64,000 nt of DNA from Oopsacas minuta (taxonomy: Eukaryota; Porifera; Hexactinellida; Lyssacinosida; Leucopsacidae). The position numbers and the translations under genes are program-made. Shown one piece after another: positions 9,201 to 18,826 of this stretch. The notes beneath the pieces were generated by a model that was given only the letters and a program-made list of their open reading frames with translations, was not told the origin of the DNA and searched no databases. The DNA lies in the NCBI GenBank assembly GCA_024704765.1, contig JAKMXF010000022.1, positions 854,555 through 918,554 of the forward strand, in the 5' to 3' direction. Positions within the stretch are counted from its first letter, which is position 1, and each line of letters begins with the position of its first letter.

Positions 9201-11267
9201 TTACTTGGTAGCGCCACTCTGTTTCATGGACTCCAGGAGCATATCAAGTGTTTCTTTATAGGATTTAACAATTTCAATCCGTTTCAACTTCAAGGTCGGA
9301 GTCAGCATGTTATTCTCTATGGTGAACTGATCTGTTATAATAGAAACATGCTTAATCCTCTCGAATGGATTCAATCCATGTTCTCTACCATCAGCGTCTA
9401 GCTCAGTCACGATAGCTTTCAGGAGATCTTTATTCTTACAGAGATCCTCAATATTCCCCTTGACCCCCCTCTTTTCTGCCCATCCCACAAATGAATCCGG
9501 GTCTGCTACGAGGATAGATACTGGGAAGGGGTATAGAGAGTGAGCGTGTACGAATACCTGTATCAGAGCTGGGTGTCGAGTGTAACAGCCTTCTATCTTT
9601 TCTGGAGAAATATACTCTCCATTCGATAGTTTCACAATGTTCTTCTTTCTGTCAATAATCTTCAGACCACCATGATCCAACCACTTGCCTATGTCTCCTG
9701 AGTGTAGCCAGCCATCAGAGTCTAGTGCTTCCTTAGTCTTTGCTTCATCGTGTAGATATCCTTTGAACACATTGTAACCTTTGAAGCAGACTTCTCCCTC
9801 TCCCTGACTGGAGAAATAGTTCATTTCAGGCACATCAACCAGTCGTATGATGTTGCATGGTAATGGAGGACCCACATGGCCTAAATTTGATTCAGAAGGG
9901 AACTGCAGTGTAGCACCAGCAGTAGCCTCAGTCTGTCCATAGCCCTCTATCACGTAGCAACCGAGTGCACATCTCAGGAAATTCATTATGTCAGGGTCAA
10001 TGGGAGCTGCAGCAGAAGCAACCAACCTCAATCTACCTCCCAATCCTGCTTGTACCTTCTTGAATACCAGCTTATCCCAAATGGTCGTGTTACACACTAT
10101 TCCATTTCTTATGTCTATTTGCTTGCTGCGCATTGCCATGTTGAATAACTTGCGTTTCAATGAACTGGCATTCACCACAGCCATTGTACGATCGTATATC
10201 CTGTTCAGTAGTCTAGGCACAGAAGCGAATATGGTCGGCCTACAGACTGCAATATCCTCCATCAGTAATCTGACGTCTCCCTGAAAGAAACAAATCCTAC
10301 CTCCATTCATTGTCACACTGGTTTGCATGCTCCTCTCATACATGTGTGCGAGTGGTAAGTATGAGATGTAACAGTCATTCTCATTGAAGGGTGAATTACG
10401 ATTCAACACAGTCATAGCACCTGCACAATTGCTTGCTATATTTAGATGAGTTAACATGGCACCCTTTGGTTTGCCAGTGGTACCAGAGGTGTAAGAGATT
10501 GTAGCTAGATCATCTGGTTTAGCGGGGACATGATCAACACGCGCATTCTTTCCCTCCTCCTCGATGGTTGCCATAGAAATCAATTCAACCCCCTGTTCTG
10601 TTGCCAATACTTTATCCTCTTCTGTTACTGTTCCAATCTTGACTACTAGTTTGGGGATTTTCGTACCAGTAACTGTTTTGAATCGTTCTGTGAATTTGTC
10701 ACCTGATAGCACTATTACTTCAGTATTGGCCTGTGCTACTATGTGTTCTATTCCTTCCTGTCCCAGTGTATCGTACAGAGGGACTAGCACTTGAGCGTAG
10801 GAGTGACAGGATTCCTCCACGATTATCCATTCAGGACAGTTCTTGCTTGCTATTCCTACGAAAGTACCTTGACCAACTATGTGTCCCCGATTGATTAAAC
10901 CACTCCCGAAGTTGGTTACTCTCTCCTGCACCTCTGCATAGGTCAGGTACTGGTACGGCCGATTGGGCTGTCTTGTACCGAGGAAAGGCTGGTCGCGAGA
11001 TATGCCTAGACCCCGTTGGAAACCTTTATACAAAGTATCCACTTCATACACACTTTCAATCAGATTACAATCTTCTCCCAGAATTGAGTTCACCCGAATA
11101 CTCTCATCACCTCCTGGAAGAGGTTTTGACTGCCTATTTCGGTCTATAGGCATTTGTGTAGGTGCGGGTCTTCGAGAAAACATTATTGAAACAAATCCGA
11201 GTAATCCGAGTACACTAGCAAGTACTATCTCCAACAAGTGAGAACTAAGAAGTATTAGGATTGACAT
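9201..11267 (-). CDS. ACSL: Long-chain fatty acyl-CoA synthetase (ACSL1/5/6 type)
   Basis: This 688-residue enzyme activates long-chain fatty acids to acyl-CoA through an acyl-adenylate. An N-terminal membrane anchor (about 3-30, ILILLSSHLLEIVLASVLGL) precedes the AMP-binding domain. Visible motifs are the P-loop YTSGTTGKPKGAML (about 256-270), GYGQTEATAG (about 441), the signature DGWLHSGDIGKW (about 514), and the C-terminal catalytic lysine region DRKKNIVKLSNGEYISPEKIE. Length is normal for animal ACSL. The gene is intronless, whereas vertebrate ACSLs are multi-exonic, so it may be an old retrocopy or reflect intron loss. The first 475 or so codons recur, apparently unchanged, in inverted orientation at 17387-18811. 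Confidence 0.95.
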   Translation of the reverse strand: MSILILLSSHLLEIVLASVLGLLGFVSIMFSRRPAPTQMPIDRNRQSKPLPGGDESIRVNSILGEDCNLIESVYEVDTLYKGFQRGLGISRDQPFLGTRQPNRPYQYLTYAEVQERVTNFGSGLINRGHIVGQGTFVGIASKNCPEWIIVEESCHSYAQVLVPLYDTLGQEGIEHIVAQANTEVIVLSGDKFTERFKTVTGTKIPKLVVKIGTVTEEDKVLATEQGVELISMATIEEEGKNARVDHVPAKPDDLATISYTSGTTGKPKGAMLTHLNIASNCAGAMTVLNRNSPFNENDCYISYLPLAHMYERSMQTSVTMNGGRICFFQGDVRLLMEDIAVCRPTIFASVPRLLNRIYDRTMAVVNASSLKRKLFNMAMRSKQIDIRNGIVCNTTIWDKLVFKKVQAGLGGRLRLVASAAAPIDPDIMNFLRCALGCYVIEGYGQTEATAGATLQFPSESNLGHVGPPLPCNIIRLVDVPEMNYFSSQGEGEVCFKGYNVFKGYLHDEAKTKEALDSDGWLHSGDIGKWLDHGGLKIIDRKKNIVKLSNGEYISPEKIEGCYTRHPALIQVFVHAHSLYPFPVSILVADPDSFVGWAEKRGVKGNIEDLCKNKDLLKAIVTELDADGREHGLNPFERIKHVSIITDQFTIENNMLTPTLKLKRIEIVKSYKETLDMLLESMKQSGATK

Positions 11268-11785
11268 TTAGCCGCTATTCGTAGGAAGTTTGAAATTTGA
11301 CTGCGAGATTTAGGTATACTATTCTAAATGCAAATACCCTTTTATTCAAAACAGGGACAATAGTCAGATTAGAATGGTGACGGTTTATATTCTTTATGGA
11401 ATTTTAATTCTAATTAATAGTCTTATTGCTGGAATTTTCAAATTTATAATCTTCTGTTGAGACTTCTCGCACGAGATTAGGTAATTCTATGTTAGAGGTA
11501 TCTGTTTTTATAGCATATGTCCTGAAAATTCACATTTCAATCAATCCAGGGCTATTCATAATAATCAGTAACATAATATATGAATCTGACATAATGACTT
11601 AATTATAATCATTAGGATCTGGAAATGATGGAGGTTTAAACTAGGTTGCTACATAGAATATCCAGCAATAATGCAACATATTATTTTGTTACGGGCACTC
11701 ATTGCTGCAGGACTAATTAATATGTAGCAACGAGGATAACAGCTTAGCTTAGGCTGTTGGCCAATATAATCCATTATTATCTAAA
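11268..11785. other. Intergenic upstream of ACSL
   Basis: This AT-rich region holds the ACSL promoter side. No ORF, RNA gene or clear repeat ends are seen. Confidence 0.4.
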
Positions 11786-11860
11786 TTATTAAATTTCAAT
11801 TTTTGTTTGTTTGTTTGTTTGTCTGTTGTCAAGGAAAGGATTTATGGAACGAAATTAGTA
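11786..11860 (+). repeat. Dispersed GTTT-rich repeat, partial copy
   Basis: A run of GTTT units is followed by CTGTTGTCAAGGAAAGG and ATTTA. The same order appears on the plus strand at 63515-63625 and on the minus strand at 51880-51990. All three are preceded by ATTAAATYTCAATT or a close variant. This copy loses similarity soon after GGATTTATGG. Confidence 0.7.
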
Positions 11861-11981
11861 ATATACATCTTCAGAGAGTAGAGATTAGGGTTAATGTATT
11901 TAGTTATTTGCAAAGTTGTCAACTTTTGTTAAAATCAATCCGTGAATCCGTGAGGCTTGGCTACTATGTAATGTGCACCTA

Positions 11982-12131
11982 AAGCCCACCATATACACGA
12001 TGCTAATTTGTTGCATGCAACAAGGCAACATACATGGTACAACAATGTTGGAGCCAAAATAAACATGTTCCAATTTCCATACAACAAGTTGCAATATTGT
12101 TGCATACAACTCTTTACCATACATAATGTGG
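11982..12131. mobile_element. MITE of the CACGATGC family, interrupted near its right end
   Basis: The left end reads AAGCCCACCATATACACGAT, close to the ends of the intact relative at 21292-21505. The interior carries the same TTGTTGCA/TGCAACA words. The element runs to ACCATACATAATGTGG at 12131. Its last four bases (GCTT) are found at 15060-15063, on the far side of the RAG1-like insertion. Joining the two pieces at one TGTGG gives ATGTGGGCTT, the expected inverted partner of AAGCCCAC. The insertion therefore struck the MITE terminus. Confidence 0.72.
12127..12131 (+). repeat. Left 5-bp target-site duplication TGTGG
   Basis: TGTGG directly abuts the left heptamer and recurs at 15055-15059 directly after the right heptamer, in the same orientation. 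A direct repeat cannot be explained as an outward extension of the inverted repeat, which would give CCACA instead. Confidence 0.85.
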
Positions 12132-12163
12132 CACAGTGTGGCATCACTAGAATTAGCCAAATT
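12132..12163 (+). repeat. Left RSS-like terminal repeat (13-nt spacer)
   Basis: The heptamer CACAGTG is at 12132-12138, the 13-nt spacer at 12139-12151 starts TGGCA, and the conserved 12-mer ATTAGCCAAATT is at 12152-12163. The 12-mer holds the place of an RSS nonamer but is not the vertebrate ACAAAAACC sequence. Confidence 0.85.
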
Positions 12164-12740
12164 TTTTGTGGTCTCATAACTATCTATAATAGTTCTAATA
12201 TTGTTCAAGAGTCTGTCGAGAATACAACTATATTGTGTTTACTGTGGTTCAGCTTCTATTTGTGAATTTAAATTCTCATTGTCCAATGACGTAATTTTAT
12301 AAGGTTCCAAAACATTTTCCGAACTATAATTACGTTATCATAAATTCTAACAGTAGATGCAATCAAATGCCTACTTGCATGTAATTCAATTCGTGATTCA
12401 TCTATAAGTATTCACTATCATAACTTTGAAAAATGATATCTCCCAAACTTAATAGAAATTTTTGAGAGAACTCTTTTTCGAAACCCCGAAAATTACCAAA
12501 TTTCGGGATGTATTTCGACATACTCAGAGGTAGATTTTTAAATGGGTACAATATGGGGCCTCTATTTTTTAACAATGTTAAAGTACTGTACTACCCTTAA
12601 TTTAATACAATTTTTAGCGCCCCATTCCCCACCCATTTCGAATTTCAATCCAAATTTCCCTGAGATCGGCTCAATTTCAAACTTGTGTTATTTATCCCAT
12701 TATTGATACTTACTAGACATTACTTCCTTCCACTAGTTCA

Positions 12741-14871
12741 ATGGATAAAACATTTATTTCACAAAAAGAAGCGCACGATATTTATAAATCACATGGTTGG
12801 AATTGTTCTGGTGCAGCTCGTCAGATAATTTGATTTTCATTCCTTGTCAGATGATCTGTTTGAAACTATTCGTTGGAAATTAAGAAATCTTCGAAAATCC
12901 AGAGATCATTACCAGAAGATTTACAACTTAAATGTTTGGGAGGGTATGGAGTTTTATTCAGTCACTACTTGTAACTCTGGATCACAAATGTCGATTGACA
13001 CAGTCGATTCTATCCCTGAGCAGCACTCATTTATTGAAGAGAATCTAACAGAGATCAGAAAACCATTATTCAAACTCACAATGAAAGCTGCTCGAAACCG
13101 TTTGAACGTTTTGCTAAGGCATATTCAGTTCGTTGCCCAAAGGGAGCAGGTTGACGAGAAGAAAGTTGCTGCTTTAGCTCTGGAATTAATTTCTAACCAG
13201 GAATATGATCGAGAAACTTCCAGTATATGCAAAGAAATAATCGCAACAGGCACGTACGGAAATGTAAAGAAAGTTTCGACACCTATGTCAAGTTATATAA
13301 TAGATCTTCTCGAAATTGGAGCATTCAAATACACACAGTTGAAGAAATTACTGAAACAAGATATCGTATTCCCATCCTATAAAGTAATATCGCAATACCG
13401 TCAAGAAATTTCTCTTTCACGAAGCGTTTTATTTGTCACTAACCCTGAAGGTAACTCTATTGGTGTATCAGTTCCTTATTTCGAAATACTCGAACTAACA
13501 ATTCAACGACATCTTTTAAGCTTCGATTCCATTGTAAACAACTCACAATATCCTTTGTCAGTTCGAAATGCAGACGGTCTAGTTGGATGAGGCTCACACA
13601 ATTCTTACAACCAAGTGAACTCAAATCTAGGTTTAGATACACACAGTATTATTCTATTCGGATTTAAAATTCTCAGTATAACAGATAACACAGGTTTCTC
13701 ATTATACGTCAATACTTCCCCCAATTCACCTTTTTCATTCAGAGCAGTCTGCTTAATTGCGTTGAAGGAAAATCACGAAAACGTTAAATTTATTATGGAT
13801 ACACTCGTAAATCCCGCAACTAAATTAATTGTAGAACAAGGCATTGCAGTTGAAAATCGTCACATAAATGTAGAAATTATTCGATCTATATTTGATACCA
13901 AAATGGCAGGTCTATTAGATGAAGCGGGTGGTGCATCATGTCATCTTTGCACGGCCACAGGAAAGGAAATCAATAGTTTAGAGTGGGCCAGATCAGGTTT
14001 TCCAATTAATAGATACATTACTGATGCTAATCAACTATTTGACGATATTAATGAGGACGAAATATTTGCCCTACCTTCCAAAAAACACTGTGGCATTACC
14101 CACTACCCTACTTCCGAAATAAACATCTTAGCAGCTTCTCCATTGCATGCGTATCTCTGTGTCTTTAGGTGGTACATGTTAAACATATATCACTTAGACG
14201 CAGGTTGTAAAAAGTGGTCACCTACATGCACAAAAGTACAGGATTCTTTGAAACGAATAAGATCAATTATAGATGCCAAATGTAGTATCAAAATCGATAT
14301 TCTTTCTAGTCAAGGGGGGACTTCAACAACTGGTAATGTTGCACGAGACTGTTTCCGAGATAAAAGATTTCTTCAGATGCGCTACCTCCACTATTAACCC
14401 AGTTGATAAACCAACCCTTAAAATGATTCAAAACAACCTCTCGGTGATTTTGAGGATAGTTAACAGCAAAGACCACATTAATTGTCATGGTCTTGAAAAT
14501 CTTTGCAAGGAAACGTATGAATTGTTTTGAATCACTTTCCTTGGGTAAGCATCTCTCCCTCTCTTCATAAACTGCTTGCTCATTGTTTTCAAATAATTTA
14601 TTGCTATAATCATGGTTATGGACTACAAAACCTTTCTGAAGAATGCTTAGAGGCTTGCAATAAGTATGTCAGAAGGTATAGAGAAAATTTAGCAAGAAAA
14701 ACATCCTTTTCTGACAACTTTCGTGATATTTTAGTCAGACTTTTGTGCTTCAGTGACCCTGTATTGGTTTTAATTCGTCACAAAAGTATTAGAAAGGCTA
14801 AATCAAACGAAGATAGCATGCTTGAAACATCTGAACAGGATACCCTTGATGAATCCCTGATAATCTATTAA
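12741..14871 (+). pseudogene. RAG1-core-like transposase, inactivated
   Basis: The longest readable frames are an ATG segment at 12741-12830, then 12847-13587, 13591-14394, a second frame about 14330-14527, and 14530-14868. Landmarks in RAG1 order are: a pre-catalytic helical region ending FEILELTIQRHLL; RNADGLVG, whose Asp (13573-13575) aligns with RAG1 D600 in CDGMGD; CHLCTATG, like the CxxC zinc motif CTLCDAT; STTGNVARDCF, like MNGNFARKL; LHKLLAHCFQII, like FHKTLAHVPEII with both zinc histidines; and SEECLEACNKYVRRYR, like the E962 motif SEGNESGNKLFRRFR. Lesions are a stop at 12831, a frame change before 12844, a stop at 13588 just after the first catalytic motif, and frameshifts at about 14330-14395 and 14528. 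The second catalytic Asp cannot be assigned; the aligned region reads ILAASPLHAY. Its length of about 700 codons is nearer Transib than full RAG1. Confidence 0.85.
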
Positions 14872-15012
14872 AATTATGAATTAGTGATTTTAGTGATGAC
14901 GTCATCCTCACATATTTTGAGTGAGATAATTAAAAATTTGACTTGTCCAGTGAAATGTACGGGGTCGATTTCATATATAAATATAATACAAATCTTATCG
15001 ATTTGAAGTTAC

Positions 15013-15054
15013 AATTTGGCTAATCCCTCATTTTCGCCTTTTTGCCACACTGTG
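15013..15054 (-). repeat. Right RSS-like terminal repeat (23-nt spacer)
   Basis: Read inward on the minus strand, CACAGTG (15054-15048) is followed by a 23-nt spacer (15047-15025) that also starts TGGCA, then ATTAGCCAAATT (15024-15013). The conserved parts match the left end at 24 of 24 positions (7+5+12), while the spacer is longer by exactly 10 nt. Confidence 0.85.
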
Positions 15055-15059
15055 TGTGG
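15055..15059 (+). repeat. Right 5-bp target-site duplication TGTGG
   Basis: This is the direct partner of 12127-12131. It is followed by GCTT, the last bases of the interrupted MITE. Confidence 0.85.
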
Positions 15060-15063
15060 GCTT

Positions 15064-15893
15064 CCCTGATTTACGGAACGAAACAGACAAGTTTTTGTTA
15101 AAGAATTTTCAAATTTGTCGCTTGACACATATTTGACCTTGAAGAGCACATAATAGTGTAAAACAACAGTTATCAAGCATTTGTTGTGAGTCTTGTGACA
15201 TCTCACGTCGATGGTAATCAATGTATCAAATTTGTATCCAATTTTACACAATTAAATTACGTAATTTGGCCTAGATTCCCCTAGAAGATTTCCCTCTCTA
15301 ATTTTCGATCTACTTTTTTGGCTAGAGGGAGGTAGTTATCCAGTCGAAAGGTGGTCCATATAATATTCACGATTAGAATGATGAAAAGTTATTTATGAGA
15401 TATTACTTTTATAAATTTCGCTCCAAAATTGAGAACATTGATTACCACCAACGCGAAAAGACAAACTAATGCTTGACAACCGTCATGATGCAATATTCTG
15501 TGATTTAAGGGCCAAATGTGCATACGCAACATTAGAAATTTCTTCCAGAAAACTCTTCCTTTCCATTCCATGAATTAGGGACGTCTCATAAAGTTGCATG
15601 CATTTGTTATAGCTTACGAATAATTCCTGGTTTAGAATTTATAGATTACTTAGTTGTTACATTGAAGATTTAAAGTTGATATTCCAATCTAATTAGGTGC
15701 AAAATACGTTGTCAACAGAGATTCATAAAACCGAGTATTAATTCAGTGTAAAGCCAGAATTGTTAACATGGAGAAATGGTGTTGAGACTGATTGCTGTGG
15801 AAATATAATTTAGGAGCATCGTAATCTAAGATTCCAACTAGAAAACCATATAAAAATTGCAAAAATAATCAAAAAGCATCAAATTCTTACATA
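15064..15893. other. Non-coding with a dispersed repeat fragment
   Basis: The segment 15064-15130 (CCCTGATTTACGGA, then GACAAGTTTT, then TTTCAAATTTGT) resembles 47342-47440 in the same orientation. Words such as TTGTTAAA and ATCCGTGA also recur near 11916-11955 and 2075-2100. The rest, up to the mariner left end, shows no ORF or structure that can be supported. Confidence 0.45.
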
Positions 15894-17199
15894 CCAAGTG
15901 TTCAATAAGCTCGCGGAATCTATATGAAGTTCATTTAGTAGCGTTAATGTTAATTTACCATAAGTAGTATAGCTAACGAATGAATAGTAGATAAAATCTC
16001 AACATTCTAAGTAGTTTACTTTCTGTTACACTCAATTTAGTTAAGTCATTTTCAAATTTTGAATTTTGAATGGAGAATTTGAATAATAGGGATTTTCGAG
16101 CCGTAATGTTTTACAACTATAAACGTGGAATAAACGCTATGGAGTGCATTACTGAGATGTTTTCTGTTTTTGGAGAACAGTCTCCAACCAAAACAAGCAT
16201 TTACAAGTGGTACAGCAGATTTCGTTTGGGTTTAATGTGCTTGGATGATGATGATGTTCGAACCGGACGCCCGATTACGGCGGCCACCGAATGAAAATAT
16301 CACCAAGGTGGAGGAACTGGTAAGAGAGGACAGACAAACTACTATCCGTCAGTTAGTTCACGATGCATCAGTATCATCGGGAACAATAGAAACAATCCTA
16401 CACCAACACCTTGGTCTAAGAAGGGTTTGTTCCAAGTTAGTCCCACATTTGCTATCTTTGGAGCAGAAAAATCGTCCGATCCAATTTTGTCTCTCTATGT
16501 TACTAAAGTACTCGAAACCAGATTCTCGGCGGCATTCAGAAGTAATAACGGGTGATGAAACATGGGTTTACTTCTATGACATGCCACCGAAGCAACAGAG
16601 CTCTAAATGGATCTTTGAAGATGAGGTACCGAAACAATTCCCAAACGATTCATGGCGGTCGGCAAGCGAATGTTCGCAATTTTCTTCACCACGAGAGGAC
16701 TTCTTGAATTTGTGATGCTTCCAGCGAAGGATACAGTTACTGTAGCTTGGTATACCGAATGTTGCCTTTCCCATAGTATTCCAAGCAGTGGAGACGTTGA
16801 GACCAAAGTCTGGGATCCGTGGGATGAAATTTCATCATGATAATGCTCCAGCACACACAGCTAGAAGGACTAAATAGTTTCTGAGGCAATCAGGTTTAGA
16901 AATGATTGAACATCCACCTTATAGCCCAGATCTTGCCCCTTGTGACTTTTGGCTGTTCCCGAATCTAAAAAGAAACTAAAAGGCAGATGTTTTGAATCAG
17001 AATCCGAGCTAATCGCTGCGTTTTTAGAGGCAGTTGAGTGTATACCAGTAAGTAGCTATTCTAAGCTATTTGACATGTGGTTTCATCGCTGTCAAAGGTG
17101 TATTGATGCTAATGGGGAGTATTTTGAACATTTATTATAGTAACTTGTTAGTTCACTGTTGTGGAAACATATTTTTCCGCGAACTTATTGAACACTCGG
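15894..17199 (+). mobile_element. mariner-family transposon, complete but dead
   Basis: This 1306-bp element is the usual mariner length. Terminal inverted repeats read CCAAGTGTTCAATAAG with CTCGCGGAA at the left, and CCGAGTGTTCAATAAG with TTCGCGGAA at the right (minus strand). Both ends abut TA (15892-15893 and 17200-17201), the mariner target duplication. The interior holds a multiply broken transposase gene. It lies 835 bp from the RAG1-like element, inside the arm-to-arm spacer of the ACSL inverted duplication. Confidence 0.92.
16070..17140 (+). pseudogene. mariner transposase, several frameshifts and stops
   Basis: The start MENLNNRDFRAVMFYNYKRG and PTKTSIYKWYSRF form the mariner N-terminal helix-turn-helix region. 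After a frameshift near 16245-16295 the reading continues VREDRQTTIRQL to TGDETWVYFYD, which carries the first catalytic Asp. Another shift near 16650 gives FFTTRGLLEFVMLP. A third near 16835 gives HHDNAPAHTARRTK, a stop, then PYSPDLAPCDFWLFP, which carries the second and third Asp residues (a D,D34D-type catalytic set). At least three frame changes and two internal stops make it non-functional. Confidence 0.9.
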
Positions 17200-17386
17200 T
17201 ATAAGGTAAATACGATACCTATAGTCGGTTCGCCTATTAATAAAACATATTTTGCATAATTTTCCTCACTAACATCCGAATTTGCTGTAAGCGAACTATT
17301 CACCTTGCAATAATGCACTCGATACTCATGAAAACAGTTGCTAATAACCGAACATCACATAAGATATTTACCTATTTAGGCTGACA

Positions 17387-18826
17387 ATGTCAATCCTAAT
17401 ACTTCTTAGTTCTCACTTGTTGGAGATAGTACTTGCTAGTGTACTCGGATTACTCGGATTTGTTTCAATAATGTTTTCTCGAAGACCCGCACCTACACAA
17501 ATGCCTATAGACCGAAATAGGCAGTCAAAACCTCTTCCAGGAGGTGATGAGAGTATTCGGGTGAACTCAATTCTGGGAGAAGATTGTAATCTGATTGAAA
17601 GTGTGTATGAAGTGGATACTTTGTATAAAGGTTTCCAACGGGGTCTAGGCATATCTCGCGACCAGCCTTTCCTCGGTACAAGACAGCCCAATCGGCCGTA
17701 CCAGTACCTGACCTATGCAGAGGTGCAGGAGAGAGTAACCAACTTCGGGAGTGGTTTAATCAATCGGGGACACATAGTTGGTCAAGGTACTTTCGTAGGA
17801 ATAGCAAGCAAGAACTGTCCTGAATGGATAATCGTGGAGGAATCCTGTCACTCCTACGCTCAAGTGCTAGTCCCTCTGTACGATACACTGGGACAGGAAG
17901 GAATAGAACACATAGTAGCACAGGCCAATACTGAAGTAATAGTGCTATCAGGTGACAAATTCACAGAACGATTCAAAACAGTTACTGGTACGAAAATCCC
18001 CAAACTAGTAGTCAAGATTGGAACAGTAACAGAAGAGGATAAAGTATTGGCAACAGAACAGGGGGTTGAATTGATTTCTATGGCAACCATCGAGGAGGAG
18101 GGAAAGAATGCGCGTGTTGATCATGTCCCCGCTAAACCAGATGATCTAGCTACAATCTCTTACACCTCTGGTACCACTGGCAAACCAAAGGGTGCCATGT
18201 TAACTCATCTAAATATAGCAAGCAATTGTGCAGGTGCTATGACTGTGTTGAATCGTAATTCACCCTTCAATGAGAATGACTGTTACATCTCATACTTACC
18301 ACTCGCACACATGTATGAGAGGAGCATGCAAACCAGTGTGACAATGAATGGAGGTAGGATTTGTTTCTTTCAGGGAGACGTCAGATTACTGATGGAGGAT
18401 ATTGCAGTCTGTAGGCCGACCATATTCGCTTCTGTGCCTAGACTACTGAACAGGATATACGATCGTACAATGGCTGTGGTGAATGCCAGTTCATTGAAAC
18501 GCAAGTTATTCAACATGGCAATGCGCAGCAAGCAAATAGACATAAGAAATGGAATAGTGTGTAACACGACCATTTGGGATAAGCTGGTATTCAAGAAGGT
18601 ACAAGCAGGATTGGGAGGTAGATTGAGGTTGGTTGCTTCTGCTGCAGCTCCCATTGACCCTGACATAATGAATTTCCTGAGATGTGCACTCGGTTGCTAC
18701 GTGATAGAGGGCTATGGACAGACTGAGGCTACTGCTGGTGCTACACTGCAGTTCCCTTCTGAATCAAATTTAGGCCATGTGGGTCCTCCATTACCATGCA
18801 ACATCATACCCTCCCATAGACGGTAA
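17387..18826 (+). pseudogene. Truncated inverted duplicate of the ACSL gene
   Basis: The first 475 or so residues match the ACSL gene at 9201-11267 with no protein difference seen, and spot checks of the DNA also show no mismatch. Similarity begins at the ATG: the base runs before it differ, GGCTAA against GGCTGACA. It ends after the codons for CNII at about 18811, where a hAT-like repeat begins and adds PSHRR and a stop. The copy keeps the membrane anchor, the ATP-binding loop and the GYGQTE motif, but lacks the signature motif and the C-terminal lysine domain, so it should not be an active synthetase. Possible explanations are a very recent segmental copy, gene conversion, or an assembly artefact. 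Confidence 0.8.

Larger units (their letters stand above)
12132..15054 (+). mobile_element. RAG1/Transib-like DNA transposon with RSS-like asymmetric ends
   Basis: This is a complete but decayed 2923-bp element. Its outermost bases are CACAGTG at the left and CACTGTG at the right, an inverted pair identical to the vertebrate V(D)J heptamer. It is flanked by a perfect 5-bp direct repeat, TGTGG (12127-12131 and 15055-15059), the target-duplication length typical of Transib and RAG transposition. Inside each heptamer lie TGGCA and then, after unequal spacers, ATTAGCCAAATT. The interior encodes a broken RAG1-core-like protein on the plus strand (12741-14871). No second, RAG2-like frame is present. 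It sits inside an older MITE. The RAG1/Transib superfamily call rests on termini, duplication and protein landmarks together. Whether it is closer to Transib or to ProtoRAG/RAG1-like elements cannot be settled by eye. Confidence 0.9.

Noticed and set aside
12127-12143. Possibility that TGTGG flanks are part of the terminal inverted repeat
   Set aside because: The right flank is TGTGG on the same strand, a direct repeat. An inverted-repeat extension would need CCACA there.
11900-12265. Overlapping 80-102-codon ORFs on both strands
   Set aside because: They lie within the MITE and RAG1-like left end; their composition reflects TTGTTGCA repeats.
12844-14871. RAG2-like Kelch protein accompanying the RAG1-like gene
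   Set aside because: No frame on either strand between 12132 and 15054 shows Kelch-type repeats, and the space left is too small.
17387-18826. A functional second ACSL paralogue
   Set aside because: It lacks the signature motif and the C-terminal catalytic lysine domain and ends in repeat sequence.
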